Of a stretch of 64,000 bases of DNA, positions 1 to 29,275 are shown one piece after another. The notes under the pieces are model-generated. The model ran no database searches. It worked only from the letters and a program-made list of their open reading frames with translations, and had not been told where the DNA came from. The translations under genes and the position numbers were made by a program. Numbering within the stretch: the first letter of the stretch is position 1; every line of letters begins with the position of its first letter. Origin of the DNA: Muricea muricata (Eukaryota > Cnidaria > Anthozoa > Malacalcyonacea > Plexauridae). The stretch covers positions 16,711,312 to 16,775,311 of the forward strand of contig OY979719.1 in NCBI GenBank assembly GCA_963855995.1, read 5' to 3'.

Positions 1-270
1 AAGGACCTCGTGTATTAACTGTTTGATAATATATTTGTTACTCGAAGGACCTCGTGTAGTAACTGCTTGATAATATATTTCATACTCGAAGGACCTCGTG
101 TATTAACTGTTTGATAATATACTTGATGCTTGAAGGACCTTGTGTAGTAACTGCTGGATAATATATTTCATACTCGAAGGACCTCGTGTATTAACTGTTT
201 GATAATATACTTGATGCTTGAAGGACCTTGTGTAGTAACTGCTTGATAATCTATTTGATACTCGAAGGAC
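1..270. repeat. 44-bp tandem repeat, six copies
   Basis: Six units of exactly 44 bp occupy 1-264, each starting AAGGACCTCGTGTA or a close variant, followed by a partial unit (AAGGACC). Two sub-types alternate (TATTAACTGTTT and TAGTAACTGCTT), so the higher-order period is partly 88 bp. The array touches the first visible INO80 exon and probably continues upstream. It is non-coding here because 44 is not divisible by three. Confidence 0.95.
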
Positions 271-273
271 CAG

Positions 274-17701
<17,428 letters not shown>

Positions 17702-17924
17702 TGAAGACGTGTTGTAGATTTTGCGAGGTGTGTATGACGTACACACGTTAAAAAAATAAGTTATTACACTCTGGTTTCGGAGCTGATACAAGATTGTGAG
17801 ATCAAGACATCGTGTTGTCAGCTTATAGCTTGACAAGCTTTAGCAGTAGCAATCAGATGTATGTTTTCAAAAGCAACCTGAGATCTGCCGGTGTAACAGG
17901 AAATATACCCCCACAAAAAATCCC

Positions 17925-18115
17925 CCCGGCCATGTTTCCCTCGGAAATATGGCCTGGGGACCAAATATCCTAGGAGGTATGGCCACCGTTCGAAAACCCT
18001 AACCCATATTTTCTAAGAGAGTCATATGTCTCAGGAAGTATAGCCCCAGAGGGGCCAAATTTCCTAGGAAATACGGCCCGGAGGGCATTTTAAAAGGGGG
18101 CCATATTTCCTGGGG
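17925..18115. repeat. Cluster of degenerate TTTCC-n-GGAAATATGGCC palindromes
   Basis: At least five imperfect copies of a unit like GGCCATATTTCCTAGGAAAT occur, for example GGCCATGTTTCCCTCGGAAA at 17,929, TTTCCTAGGAAATACGGCC at about 18,060 and GGGCCATATTTCCTGGGGC at about 18,096. Spacing is irregular (30-40 bp). The cluster lies just downstream of the INO80 stop codon, in the probable 3' UTR or terminator region. Confidence 0.7.
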
Positions 18116-18347
18116 CACTGGAAGAAAATAGGTTTGTAACAATTTGGTGACAGGCCTAAGAAGAATTGGGAGTTTCTACGGGTGTAAGCTGGGCAGCGGA
18201 ACTGCCAAGTAGCGCTGTGGCGGATGGCAAGGCTGTAATTGTTCGTGCAAATTAGGAAACAGATTGGCAAGTGAAAATCAACGAATTTTGTGCAATTCTG
18301 TACACTTTGTACAATTGCAATTTATGCAATTTAAAGTTTTGTTTACT

Positions 18348-18735
18348 GTAAGTGGGGCCACCTAGACAAAAAATAGCACCTTCACCAACGTCCATGTCAT
18401 AACAAGCATGCTAGCAATAAGCGTAAAATTTGAAGAGACAACGAATTAACTGTTATCGTAAACTGTAATAGTCAGACTTCTACACAGCCTTTACACAGCA
18501 TACTATCGTATCTAATCCTCGCTATCACCAATGGCGTTGGACTATACAGGGTTGGTAGATTTTATGAATAAATAAGCCAAACCGTCATTAGTACCATCGA
18601 AATGACAAAGAGAACAAAAGGCAAATACAAAGGAAAACAATTGAGCATTGTTGAAAATTCGGCTTATTTATGCGGGCAATCTACCAACCCTGGGACCCCA
18701 CGCTAGTGTTTTTTAAGTGGCCCCACTTTAGTAGA
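18348..18735. mobile_element. MITE with AGTGGGGCCAC ends
   Basis: The left end GTAAGTGGGGCCACCTAGAC and right end AAGTGGCCCCACTTTA are inverted. A second nested inverted pair lies inside: CAGGGTTGGTAGATT..AATAAATAAGCC at 18,547 and GGCTTATTTATGC..AATCTACCAACCCTG at 18,661. Length is about 388 bp and it has no coding capacity. Confidence 0.8.
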
Positions 18736-19269
18736 CGCAATGTAAAATGTTGAAGGACCATTCGATTGATGCCAATGTAAATCACTCCATTTTTGTGGAG
18801 ATTTAGTCCCCCAGCCTTGCCGTTTCGCCGCCCCTGCGATTAACTAGATAGGTCATTGAAATCTTTAATTGGTCATCGCCAAAGTTTTTCGGGCCACGTT
18901 TTTGTGTAGCGTCTAAATCAATTGCTGACATATTATTGCTGGATTTTTTTCTAGTATTATTTAGTGAACGAATTTTAAAGAAGAAAAAAGACAAAAATGT
19001 GTTTCTGAGTTCTATTCTTTAAGTCTGTTTTCGACCGAAAAAATTCTCAGAAAAGGAACACAGGAAACGTTTGAAATTAGTTGGAAAATAGGTTGATAAG
19101 AGCCTCAAGGTTCAACGTCGTTGTTCAACGTTGATATATGGTCGATAAGATATACAACGTAAATCAACGTCCGGTAAGAAACGGTAATTGTCAATTTGCA
19201 TTTGCACATGCGACTTTAATATCGTATCGCGTAGATAAGGCCTGTATATTTGCAGAGCTTGGCCCATTT

Positions 19270-19570
19270 GAATATTATAAGCGACCTTATAACCGGCTCG
19301 AGATTTCTATGCGCCGAAACCTGAATCAACTGTCAAGAGTGAGTAATCTAATTGTTTTAGTAGAATCAGAGATAAAAAAATAATTTTTAGGTCGTTTTGT
19401 TAAAAAAATAGTACTCTTTGTCTTTGAATTGAAAACGAATACACCAGAAGGATATTACTGGTTTGCGACTCGCTGTCTATCGAGGAATTGATAGCGAGTG
19501 GAGTAACCAATCAAATGACAGCATTACGAAATCACTCAGTAGAATATTACAGTATCAAACCCCTTTTTAA
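19270..19570. repeat. Dispersed repeat shared with 40,572-40,860
   Basis: The two stretches share GGCTCGAGATTTCT, GAGTAAT..ATTGTTTTA, GAATCAGAGATAAA and TCGATAGCGAGTGGAGTAACC in the same order and orientation. One copy is intergenic and the other lies in an MGAT5 intron. Confidence 0.75.
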
Positions 19571-22500
19571 TAGTAAATTCATTCATTCTGTTCGCTTTGA
19601 GGAAAATTTGAAATGAACAATTTAGGTCGGAAACCGTACATACAATGTATGCAATCAATGCAGTTTATTACTCATTCTTGAGGTAGTACATGTATTAGTT
19701 TTTGCATGGGCAGAAGAATAGTTGAGGTTAATTATCTATTCAATGTAGCGTGGGTGTTTGTTTTAATCTGCCAATTTGTTGAATGTTGAATTATTTATAC
19801 AGAGAATTGTGCTTTGAAATGCTCCAAAAAATGTTTATATGAAAGAAAGAATTCCCATTTTATAGGTAAGAAATGGCTTTGCACCATTGCCACATTTTCA
19901 CGTGTTTCTAAAATGCGCCAAAGATTGTGTGGAATCCTCGTGAAAATTCTTAACCTTGCAACAGTCGGAATTTGCATTGCCCGCCTAATTTACTCTGAAC
20001 TTTGTATATAAATATTATAAAGAAATGTTTATGATACTGAACAAGAACCCCTTTTAGGCTTTCTTGTGGTTTTAATTGGGATAAATATAGAATGCCTTTG
20101 TATGTAAAATAGCTTGACGAAGTGGGGAGCTTTGTTTTTGATGAAATGTCGTGCACATAATGGCCCCCTAATTAACTGTGCTTTTCAACTATTCTCGTTT
20201 GCGAGAAGCATGTCAGAAAGCGATATTCTAGCGAGCACACATTTTCCATTTTTGGCAAAACCGGATGTCGGGCTGTTTACAATTATTCTTAATAAGGTCT
20301 TATCTGCCTAATTACATACGGCCTCTGATTGGCTGCGACATCATTATAAGCCGTGTTGTCAAGACGACCGTTCCAATCACTAATTATATCTTGCCACGAA
20401 TATGAATAATTATTTTGCCTTGTGGCCAAACGAAACTATCGCAAATTAATACCTTCGTTTACATATTTCATGCTGCTTCACTTCCAGAAATCAAGGATAA
20501 AGGCGTTTTTGTGAATTCTCGCTCGGCTACTAGCTCGCGAAGGTCAACAGTGACTGTAACAGCTCCATTATAAACGACTCGTCCGAGCACATATGCAAAT
20601 TTGTTTAATTTATGATTTACTTTTAATCAATGTGTCTCGTTAAAATCAGCCTGGTTGATTGGCTGTAGTTTCATCGTTTGCCGCTCAAAAACTGTCTAAC
20701 AAGCTACTTTGTTCTGTTAAAAGATTGGCTTACTTCGGAAAGGTAAGTTTATTCGTACTAACGCGTTAGGACGTGAAAAATATCGAGATTAGATTTGCCT
20801 TAATGATGTGTTAATCAAGCGAGTTTTGAATTGTTTACTTGAGCGAGTTCGGATTCAGTTTCTCATTACTTGGCCGCCGAAAGCTTTCCTTACCGAAAAC
20901 TGTCGCTCTCTCCTTGGTAAATTTGCTGTAAACGTTGCTACCGTGCTTTATCATGTTTACCCAGTGAGTTAACGAAGTCTATTATTACGCCATTCTTTCT
21001 TGTATTTAAGAAGTAGCCCGCATGTAATTTAATAGTAGTTTGAATTTAATGAAGGCGGATTTTGGCTAAGTAGTGAATAAGCAAGCAAGCACGCTCACGA
21101 AGTGATCACATCTCGGTTAGAGCTTGGCAGAAAATTGTGATTTGTGTACAGTATTAGTAAAGTAATTTGCTTGTTTAAGAAAGCGACAATATTTCATTTC
21201 TTCATTAATTAGCGAGAAAGGGCATGAATACATATATTTTTAATCATTCCTTCGTCGCTGTGTTTGTATATGTTATTCAGGCATGATGATAATTTTGTTC
21301 AAAGTTCAACGTAGCCATAGGCATATCGCTTTATACAAGCCGTTCGTAACAAATTAAGAGTTCAACTTATTTCGTAACATGTGGGTGAAAGACATGGCGC
21401 ACTTCGTCCGTGACTACAGTAAATTTCGTGGCGGATATATTGAAGTTGCCACTTGAAAAACTTTGCAGGCGTTTTGCGCGTGGTGTGTTTACAATAGCTT
21501 ACGAATGAAAAACGCTTTGTCTTTGAGAAAAAAAACTGTGTAAATCTGTCAGTGCAGCTCGAAGAAAGTACATATTTATATTCGAAATCTTCTCGCATAT
21601 AAAGTAAGACTTCGATGAAAACGTTGGCTTGCCGGTTTTTTATATATAGTGTGTCAGAGAGCTTGCTCAAGAAACTGCTCGGTCTTTTATGTAGCCTGCT
21701 TGAATCCAAAGCAAAAACCATGTACACAGTGAATATACAACTGCGTTTGACTGAGGAGAATCCCTAATCGCTTAACCGGATTTCAGTTTAGCATGATTGG
21801 GTTTCTCGGTGTTGCATGGCGTTTAATTTCTGTGTTGTCTGTGGTCATATGTTTACAATATTTTATGTACGCACGAGACCACAGCCATGGGCTAAAATAA
21901 GCCTTGTAAAGTCAAAATTCCCGTCCAAACAAGACATAACAAATAGATTTTATTTAGCACTTTTGTTTGTTTTGCTGATAATGTGTTTTGACGACGTTGA
22001 ATTATGATTATTATGCAACATTTTGAAACGCATTTCATGTAAAAACAATACGGCCAGAACACATGCAACTGCCAGTATCCAGACCTTCTATACCCCCTGG
22101 AACCCCCATGTTTTTGTTTAAAAAAACCCCTTGAGATTTGAGTTGCAGACCTTAAAATTTAAAAGCATATTTGCTAGGGCCAGAAAAAATACCAATACTA
22201 TCTGTGATACTGACAACAATGTTTGCACTAAATTATAGTTTCCAGTCCTTCCTTGAAAGTCATCTTGAATTAAATTCAAAAACAAATAATCGTGCACAAA
22301 AAGCTGCTTCTGTCCATGCTACCTTTCAAGGTAAACCCGATAATTCAACACAATATTTCATTTCGCCGTATCAACGAATTCCCAGAGATTTAGAAGTTAT
22401 AAATCGTGATACCGTGAACACCTGAAACCTTAAGTGAAGTTCTACCGCGACAAGTCGACTAACTTTTGATGTTTTGACTTGCGTCAGGCAAAAACGTGGG

Positions 22501-24285
22501 ACTATAATGACTCAACTTTGTTGAATAACCTGTCAAGTGTCAAATTTATCGTTAGCCTTTGATGTAAAAACGTACTTATCGCGAAAAAATTATTATTGGA
22601 AAAATTTTGAATTATATGGCGCAGCAATCTAGTTGATTTTAGGCCATGTTAAGCATGTAGCAATTATGATTGTTACCAATTTTATTTTGGAACGTTTTCA
22701 AAAAACTTTAGTCTTTACACAAGGAATGTATAATGCTTTGTTTAAAATATCTCTGACTTTACACAAAATCTCTAATTCACTAAATGAGGTATGCAAAAAT
22801 GGGGTCTCCGCGTCTCAGAATAGGCAAATTTGGCTATCGTTTGTTTATACCTAATTCACATTTTAAGATCACTCACATGCCTAGTTACTATTATATTAGC
22901 TTGCGACAGCGTAACGGAGAACAAAAGTAACTATGCATTTAGAAGTATGGACATGAGTGCATGAATAACTCGTATTCATCATTCGTATGCCTGGTTACTT
23001 TTGTCCTAATGTACTCTTCCGCAAGCGAGAACAATGGTGTCCAACCATGTGAATAATCCAAAGTTGGGAATTGGGTGACGACGAACATAAAAACATTGTT
23101 ATAGCCAAATTTGTCTATTACCGTCAAAGTGACCTGACGCCACCCGAAGTGGCATATCATTTTGTTCACGATATTTCCCCTGATATCTCCATGTTTGATC
23201 ACTGGCATCTTTTCTGCTTGTTGGGATTGACTATTGTCTTCTGCAAAAGAGCACAAATATTCACTGATGCAAATTTCATGAACAAAAAAGAAATGCTGCC
23301 TGTACCCATTTCCGGCACCGGGGTATCCTAACCTCTTACCTCGTCCCCAGGCTCATCTTTGTGGGCGCGGTGAGGAAATAGATGACCCTGGTAAAGGCTG
23401 TCCTAATCTCCTGGTTCATTGGTTAACACTCTCGCTTATAGGGCTGGAAATTTCCACGTAAACGCTTCAATGATGGCTGTTCCTGCTAGTAGTGCTAGGC
23501 ATAAAAACCCTTCCGTATTTAATACAAACTCAAGTCTTTCCCATTTAAAGAGGGTCGTAAAGGATTTTCGTGAGCCGGGATTGGTTAAAACCTGTCGTGT
23601 AAAACGTGATCGAAATACGTGGGTGCCGTGAAATGTGATTTACCATACGCCCGTGAGGCGTGTTTCTCGATAAAGACTCTGCATAGGTATTTTCAGTGGC
23701 AAGTGCGTGCCATGAACCATGGTTAATACCCATACAGACCCGTCCCGAGCATTATAACGTACTTGTTAAGTGCATGATTAAACAGAATAATTCATGACAC
23801 CAACTATGCATTAACTTTGATACAGATCGTCTTACGTCATGTTACTGAACTTTATTTGGGTTTACAAATACTGTACATTCATGTACCGAAATACTGTAAT
23901 GTGATTGCCAGATAGGCTTATTAATTATATTCATCACATTAAAGCTTCAGAGTTTTGTCACAATTTACCAAAACGTGATTTTTAGTTTTTGCCAACGAAA
24001 AATTCAAAATGACAGTCCAATTCAATCCTTAGTGATTCGTAAACGTCCGTACTTTCGCACAAACTTTTTGTGTTCTTTGTTCGCTTGTTATGTGCTTACA
24101 ATCTTTTTTTGTTTTGTTCAAAACCGAAACATGAAAGCTGGTTTCTTAAGACACGTTTCCCCGCTATGTAACGTGACCCTCCCCCCCCCCTTCTCCCTCC
24201 CCCGTCCTTTACCAGCCTCTACATAACGCCAAGACAAAATAAATATCGCCCTTAATTTTTATATTTCAAGGTTAGTATTTAAAAC

Positions 24286-27200
24286 ATGGAAATGCAGGTC
24301 ATCCAGTCCGAGCCACTGCCCTCAATGGCGAGTAGGCAAATCAAAATCGAGCGAGAGGAAGAGGAAAGAGATCCTTGTGACAACAGCGAGTCAGGGATCG
24401 CATGTGTCTCCACGGTGCCAATCCCGGCGGACAAGAATACGGGGTCTTACTACTATCCGTCACAAGCAGTCGTGTCGCCCAGAACTCCACTGTACACAAC
24501 CGTGAGCAAGATAGCTCAAAAACGAAAAACCGTTCACGCCTTGGCCCAAGTAAGTTTTGAAGATACGGAACTGCGTTGTGAATGGTAGAAGAAATGGTTT
24601 GGTAACTCATTAGAATAATACGAAAATCGTTCATTATCTATGTTGGTCAACCTCTTTATGTAAAAATATTGTCCTTCATCGTCACGTGTGTATTGTGTTT
24701 TTGCCAAATCCACCAGTTCTTGAATTGCCCGTTGTTCTTGTCGCGGATGGCTAACTTTCTGGGTATTTAACCGAGAATGCAGTATGCACGCGCGTGACAG
24801 TATATAATTCGAATCTCCTTATTCCTGAATAAATCAGAACAAAAACATAGCTAATGACTTGTATTGTAGCTCCAATGAGTTTCAAAAACATTTCTTCTAT
24901 TTACTATGGCAAATACAAGTTTTGCAATGCGTGCAAGAGCGGCGAAGAAATTAGCCATTGAAATTTTTTCAAAATGACATTTTAGACAGCACTGATGACA
25001 GCCGATGAACCCCTCTTATTCGAAGAAACAATTTGGTGTAATAATGCGAAGATTATCTGGTTTGGTAAGCTTTATTCTTGGCGGGACTGGTCATAAAGTA
25101 AAAGGGGGGGGGCTATGAAAATTTAATTATTGAAAGGCTAATTTTGTGTGGCCCACCCCTGATTTCCTACAAAATATACATGACCTACCCCCTATTTGGC
25201 ACTAGAAATCCTTAAATATTCCCCCAGTATATCCTTAAAATTTTCATGACCCATCCTTATTTGTGACTTGAAAAATTCATGACCCACCCCTCAATTTCTA
25301 TAGCCCACCCCCCCATACTTTATGACCAGTCCCTTAGTGGACTTGAGCAGTAAGTGGTGAGGTTTGATATATGATATGGTATGTTGTAGTGTGGTGCGGT
25401 GGGGTATGGTGTGATTATATGATGTGATTATATGATATGGTATGTTGTAGTGTGGTGAGGTTGGACATTGTGTGGTTTAGTGTGGTGTGGTCGGGTGTGT
25501 TGTAGTGCAGTGAGGCTTGTTATATAATATGGTATGTTGTGGTTAGGTGTGGTAGACTGTGTTGTGCGATATAGTATACATGGTTTATTGGTATGATATG
25601 GTATAAAGTATGACATGTAGTATGATGTGATATGATACAATTTACTTGTTTATGACTTGTCAGATATGAAAACAAAACAAGTCATCGCTCGAGATCATCA
25701 TAGAAAGGACAATACCGCAACAACGACGCCAAATCCAAGTCAGGCGACCGAATCCGCTACCACAGGTAAGCGTTCCCTCTACGTTGGTATTACTAACGAC
25801 GGGCTTTAAAGTAACCAGACATACTAATGTTATGTACAAGTTATTCATTCGCGTAGAAACATTTATGCTTAGCAAGATGGCTTTGTTCTAGGTTGCCGTA
25901 AGATAGCATAATATTTGTAATCAGGCATGTGAGAGTGATCTAAAATATGAACTACCTTGTCCATCGCAATTCTTCTTTTCTGGGTTTTATAATCTCACCC
26001 GAAAGAAAACCTTTTCTTTTCTTGACGTTTCAGTCGGTCAAGTGTCCAGAGTCACAAAAACCTATAACCAGCGTCCTAGGATAGGAAGTACAACAACACA
26101 ACCCGTCAGCAGCGAAACCAGTTTGTCAACGTCAAACGTTATATCGCCTTCTCACAATGCTTCAACTTTCCCCGCCAGTGTTACGACTACCGCAAGCACC
26201 ATCCCACTTAGACCTGAACTTTCTCGACCTGGCACAAGCCAAAACCCTGGCACACCCCAAAACCCTGGCACACCCACAACAGCATCTGCACCTAGGCCGA
26301 GAACGTCGCTATTAAACAGCCTTCCCTCGGAAAGAGCGGTTGCGGTACCTCCTAAAAACATATCCGAGAAGCCTCCAGTCAAACAAACGACGTATAAGCC
26401 CCTTGCAGTAGCGCCGTCGGCGTCGATTCGCCCTGAGACGAATTCAAAAACGGCCGTTTGTTTGCCAAACAAGTCCTTGAGACCTGAGAGCTCACTAGTA
26501 CGAACTGTATACGTGCCCAGAGAGATCAACATGGGGGCGATGGAGCTTAAACTTGAAGATTGTATTAATGTTAAAGACATTTGTGATAAGGAACTGACAA
26601 AATGGACCGCCGAAGATGTGGCGAAGTTCGTACGAGCGACAGATTGTGCCGAGTATGCGCATGTATTTGTTGACCAGGTAAGTTGTGACCAGTTAACTCC
26701 GTATAATTATACCTAAATGAAAGAAATAGATAATTGTATCTAAACGACTTGGGCCGCCATCATCGAAGGCAAATTGTACCTAAACGACTTGGGCCGCCAT
26801 CTTTGAAGGCAAATTGAAGGCCGCCATTGATAACCAGGAGCCGTCACCCATTTTCAAGCGCTCTTTTCAACCATAAAATAGCGCCCTTTCAACTTTGCTT
26901 TAAGTCTAGAAGATATTTGCAGTTCCTTTTTATCAACGGCGCTTTCAATTTGACTTCAAAGATGGCGGGAAAGTTATCGTTCCAAGTATAACAAAAAGAG
27001 TTCACTGGTTGCGAGGCTGCACTACATGCCATCAAACTATTATGTTTTTTTGAATATCCAAGATGACGGATGACTAGCGTCTTTGCCCTTCTTTGTCCTT
27101 CAATATTCCAGAAACTGAGCATGCTGCCAAACATTTGACAACGGATGTCTCAGTTACTCCTTATCGATAAGCCAAAATAGAAATATGTTGCCGTATCGCA

Positions 27201-27457
27201 TTAAAAACACGAAAACAACCACAATTTTGTTTTCCCTCCCGTTGGCAGTCTATGTAATAAATATATATATAACTTAGTTGCGTGACCATTTCTTTCAGAT
27301 TTCGACTTTGTTTGTGTCTTTGCAGGAAATCGACGGCAAGGCTCTGACATTACTCAATCAAGACTTTTTAATCCAATGGATGAAGCTGAAACTCGGACCT
27401 GCGATGAAACTAAACTGCCACATTTTAAATCTCAAACACTCATTGAACAGTAGTTAG
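24286..27457 (+). CDS. SAM-domain protein, polycomb-type (five exons, about 406 residues)
   Basis: Exons: 24286-24549 (ATG in AAAACATGG context), 24986-25064, 25664-25765, 26034-26677 and 27326-27457 (TAG). All junctions are GT-AG and in phase. The last about 65 residues form a sterile alpha motif domain (KWTAEDVAKFVRATDC..VFVDQ, then EIDGKALTLL..MKLKLGPAMKL). It is split after VDQ as in the PHC, SFMBT and L3MBTL class, whose SAM domains self-associate on chromatin. The N-terminus has an acidic IKIEREEEERD stretch and a conserved-looking block PRTPLYTTVSKIAQKRKTV..FEETIWCNN. The middle is low-complexity Ser/Thr/Pro with a PGTPQNPGTP repeat. No MBT, FCS zinc finger or DNA-binding fold is visible, so the exact family is open; SAMD-type polycomb cofactors are the best guess. 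Introns 1 and 2 contain a MITE and a TATGGT microsatellite. Confidence 0.85.
24586..24908. mobile_element. Second copy of the 65-bp-TIR MITE
   Basis: It shares ends and interior with 5,197-5,537, including AACTCATTAGAATAA, CATCTATGTTGGTCAAC-like and TTGTCGCGGATGGCTAA. It lies in the SAM-gene intron, starting about 36 bp after the 24,549 donor. Confidence 0.83.
25365..25640. repeat. TATGGT/GTGGT microsatellite
   Basis: Degenerate GATATGGTATGTTGTAGTGTGG repeats in SAM-gene intron 2, resembling the INO80 intron microsatellite at 13,684-14,003 but more diverged. Confidence 0.85.
27050..27195. repeat. Copy 2 of the ATGGCGGATG dispersed repeat
   Basis: It contains CCAAGATGACGGATGACTAG, TTTGTCCTTCAATATT, AACATTTGACAACGGATG and CTTATCGATAAGCC in the same order as 5,906-6,062. 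It is in the last SAM-gene intron. Just upstream (26,748-26,830) a short CGACTTGGGCCGCCATC unit is tandemly duplicated. Confidence 0.75.
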
Positions 27458-29275
27458 CTGCGAACGCTTGTAGCCTCGGATTTCCGCAGTTGTGTTGTCT
27501 TGTTGTTTTCCCCGTGTAAATATTGTACATATTCCTTATTATTTTTCGCAATCACCGAAACTCAAAGGAAATGCCAAGCTAAGTTCCATGAGCGTGGGCT
27601 TGAAAGTTAAGTAGAGTTCTGATTTTGATTCGTTTGAAGTATAACAAGTCTAAAATTAGAAAGAATTTGGTTGGTTTGTTGGAAGCACAAACCTTGGTTA
27701 TAATTAATTGTCGTGATTAGTCGACCACGGGTTAGCCACCCACAGTGCTTCTGTAATGTATTTGCATAAGGCTGTCCTCATACGAGGAGAGTATTAGCAA
27801 AGGCAGAGAGACGTACAAAGAAGTTCTGAAAAATTGTTTAACGCAATTGATATTGAGCGGTCAATGTAAACTGATTTGAAAGGAAGACGGCTTTTGGACG
27901 GGTGATTGCAATTTGCAATCATATTACCACCTTTTGTACAACCAAGAAAAACTGTGAGTACCTTTGATTATTTTGATATTCCTTCTGATCACGGATTACT
28001 TCTAGACAGCCAGAAACGCCAAAGACTTGATGGGAGGTTGCGGATTTTGTCGGCCTCATGCTAATTTATCATGCATCAAGCCTGTTCGCCACATCAGACT
28101 TGATGGGACTTGATCTTTTCAGTCTTGCTGCAAGTTGTTGAAGCAACTTGGATCAAGCTTGTTTATTAAAAGTCGCGAGAATCGCCAAGTCGGAGAAATC
28201 GCCCAGCCGGAGCAAGCGATGCGCGAACGCATCGTGATGTTAGCTTCATGACTGTCAGGTAACAAGCCTGCAACAGATTTGAGGCCCTGCCATGCAATTC
28301 TACACTTTGGATATGTGAAATTGGCAAATACAAGTTTCTATCACAGTTTGCTAATATACTTTAACATACTAAACTTTTGTCACAAATTTACATCTCTTAA
28401 GTGTAGAATTGCGTTGCAAGTTGCAAGAAAAATTGCACTGTGTGACAGGACCAGAAGACATGTGGATTGTCCATGCTGCAACCAACTTGTGCCATTCCGG
28501 CTGTGTTGTGACATCCATATTCCCACTGTTTCTACTGTTGGATTCCGGATTCTTATTAGTATTAGTAATTCCTTTACACAGGGCGATATTTTCCAATGAC
28601 AAAATTAACATCAAATGTACGTCTTACAGGTAAAATCCTAGACTTGGACACAAGGGGCCAGTGATTCGAAGATTGTTTAGCGTTTAATCCTGGTTTTAAA
28701 ATTTAAACCACTGTTTTAGTTGGTGTAATTCAACGCATCCCTTTCTTCTAAAACTTAAGAAAAGAAAACTTTGATCGATCCAGGCAAGATTTGTGAAAAA
28801 AATGTTGTCAAGTTTACAAATAAGCTCTTGGAATTTCCTTTCAATTTTGGGTTGACACAAGGTTAAACTGACCTGCTTCAGAACAACAGGCCTCTAGCTA
28901 AGTTGGACTATAGTCAGAAACTTGAGCCCAAGCTAAAAGACTTCAAGTGTCTCTAACCATAGTTAATAACTGTATTGGTAAATTTCTTCGAATGAAGTTT
29001 ATTTCTCATCAATAGTTTAATCATGAAAAGGCCGCAAAGTCCCAGTCCCCATTGCTCAGAAGTTAGTTTGCAACTGTTAAACTTGCAAATTGCGTAAGCC
29101 CTACTACACGTGTCCTCAAATATTTAGCTCCCTCACCTCCCTGTAGTAACCAATCGCACCGTACTTTCACCTAATTTTGGTAGGAAAACCGGGGGAGGGG
29201 CAATCGTCGGAGAGACTAGGATTTTACCACCTTGTAGAATCGCCGTGTTTTCGAAGAAATTATAAAAATTAGACC
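27458..29275. other. Intergenic region between the SAM-domain gene and DNPH1
   Basis: It probably contains the SAM-gene 3' UTR at its left and the DNPH1 promoter at its right. An ACAAG-rich element copy lies at about 28,030-28,290. A TATAAAA at about 29,260 is only some 15 bases before the DNPH1 ATG, so it is more likely 5' UTR than a TATA box. No gene is seen; the 100-codon open frames near 28,279-28,600 and 29,133-29,438 (minus) show no motif. Confidence 0.55.

Larger units (their letters stand above)
17702..24285. other. Intergenic region between INO80 and the SAM-domain gene
   Basis: I see no convincing gene on either strand. It holds the TTCC/GGAA palindrome cluster (17,925-18,115), a MITE (18,348-18,735), a dispersed repeat (19,270-19,570), CAACGT-rich sequence near 19,105-19,170 and a C-rich tract near 24,181. 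CGGAAAG followed by GTAAGTTT at about 20,741 looks like a strong donor, so a 5' non-coding exon of the downstream gene could end there (low confidence). The longest open frames (for example minus 21,362-21,727) have no recognisable motif. Confidence 0.6.

Noticed and set aside
1..264. Regular direct repeats that might look like a CRISPR array
   Set aside because: The units are contiguous with no unique spacers, and the setting is a spliced animal gene.
21362..21727. 121-codon minus-strand frame in the INO80-SAM intergenic region
   Set aside because: No motif, no splice partners and AT-driven composition; not enough to call a gene.
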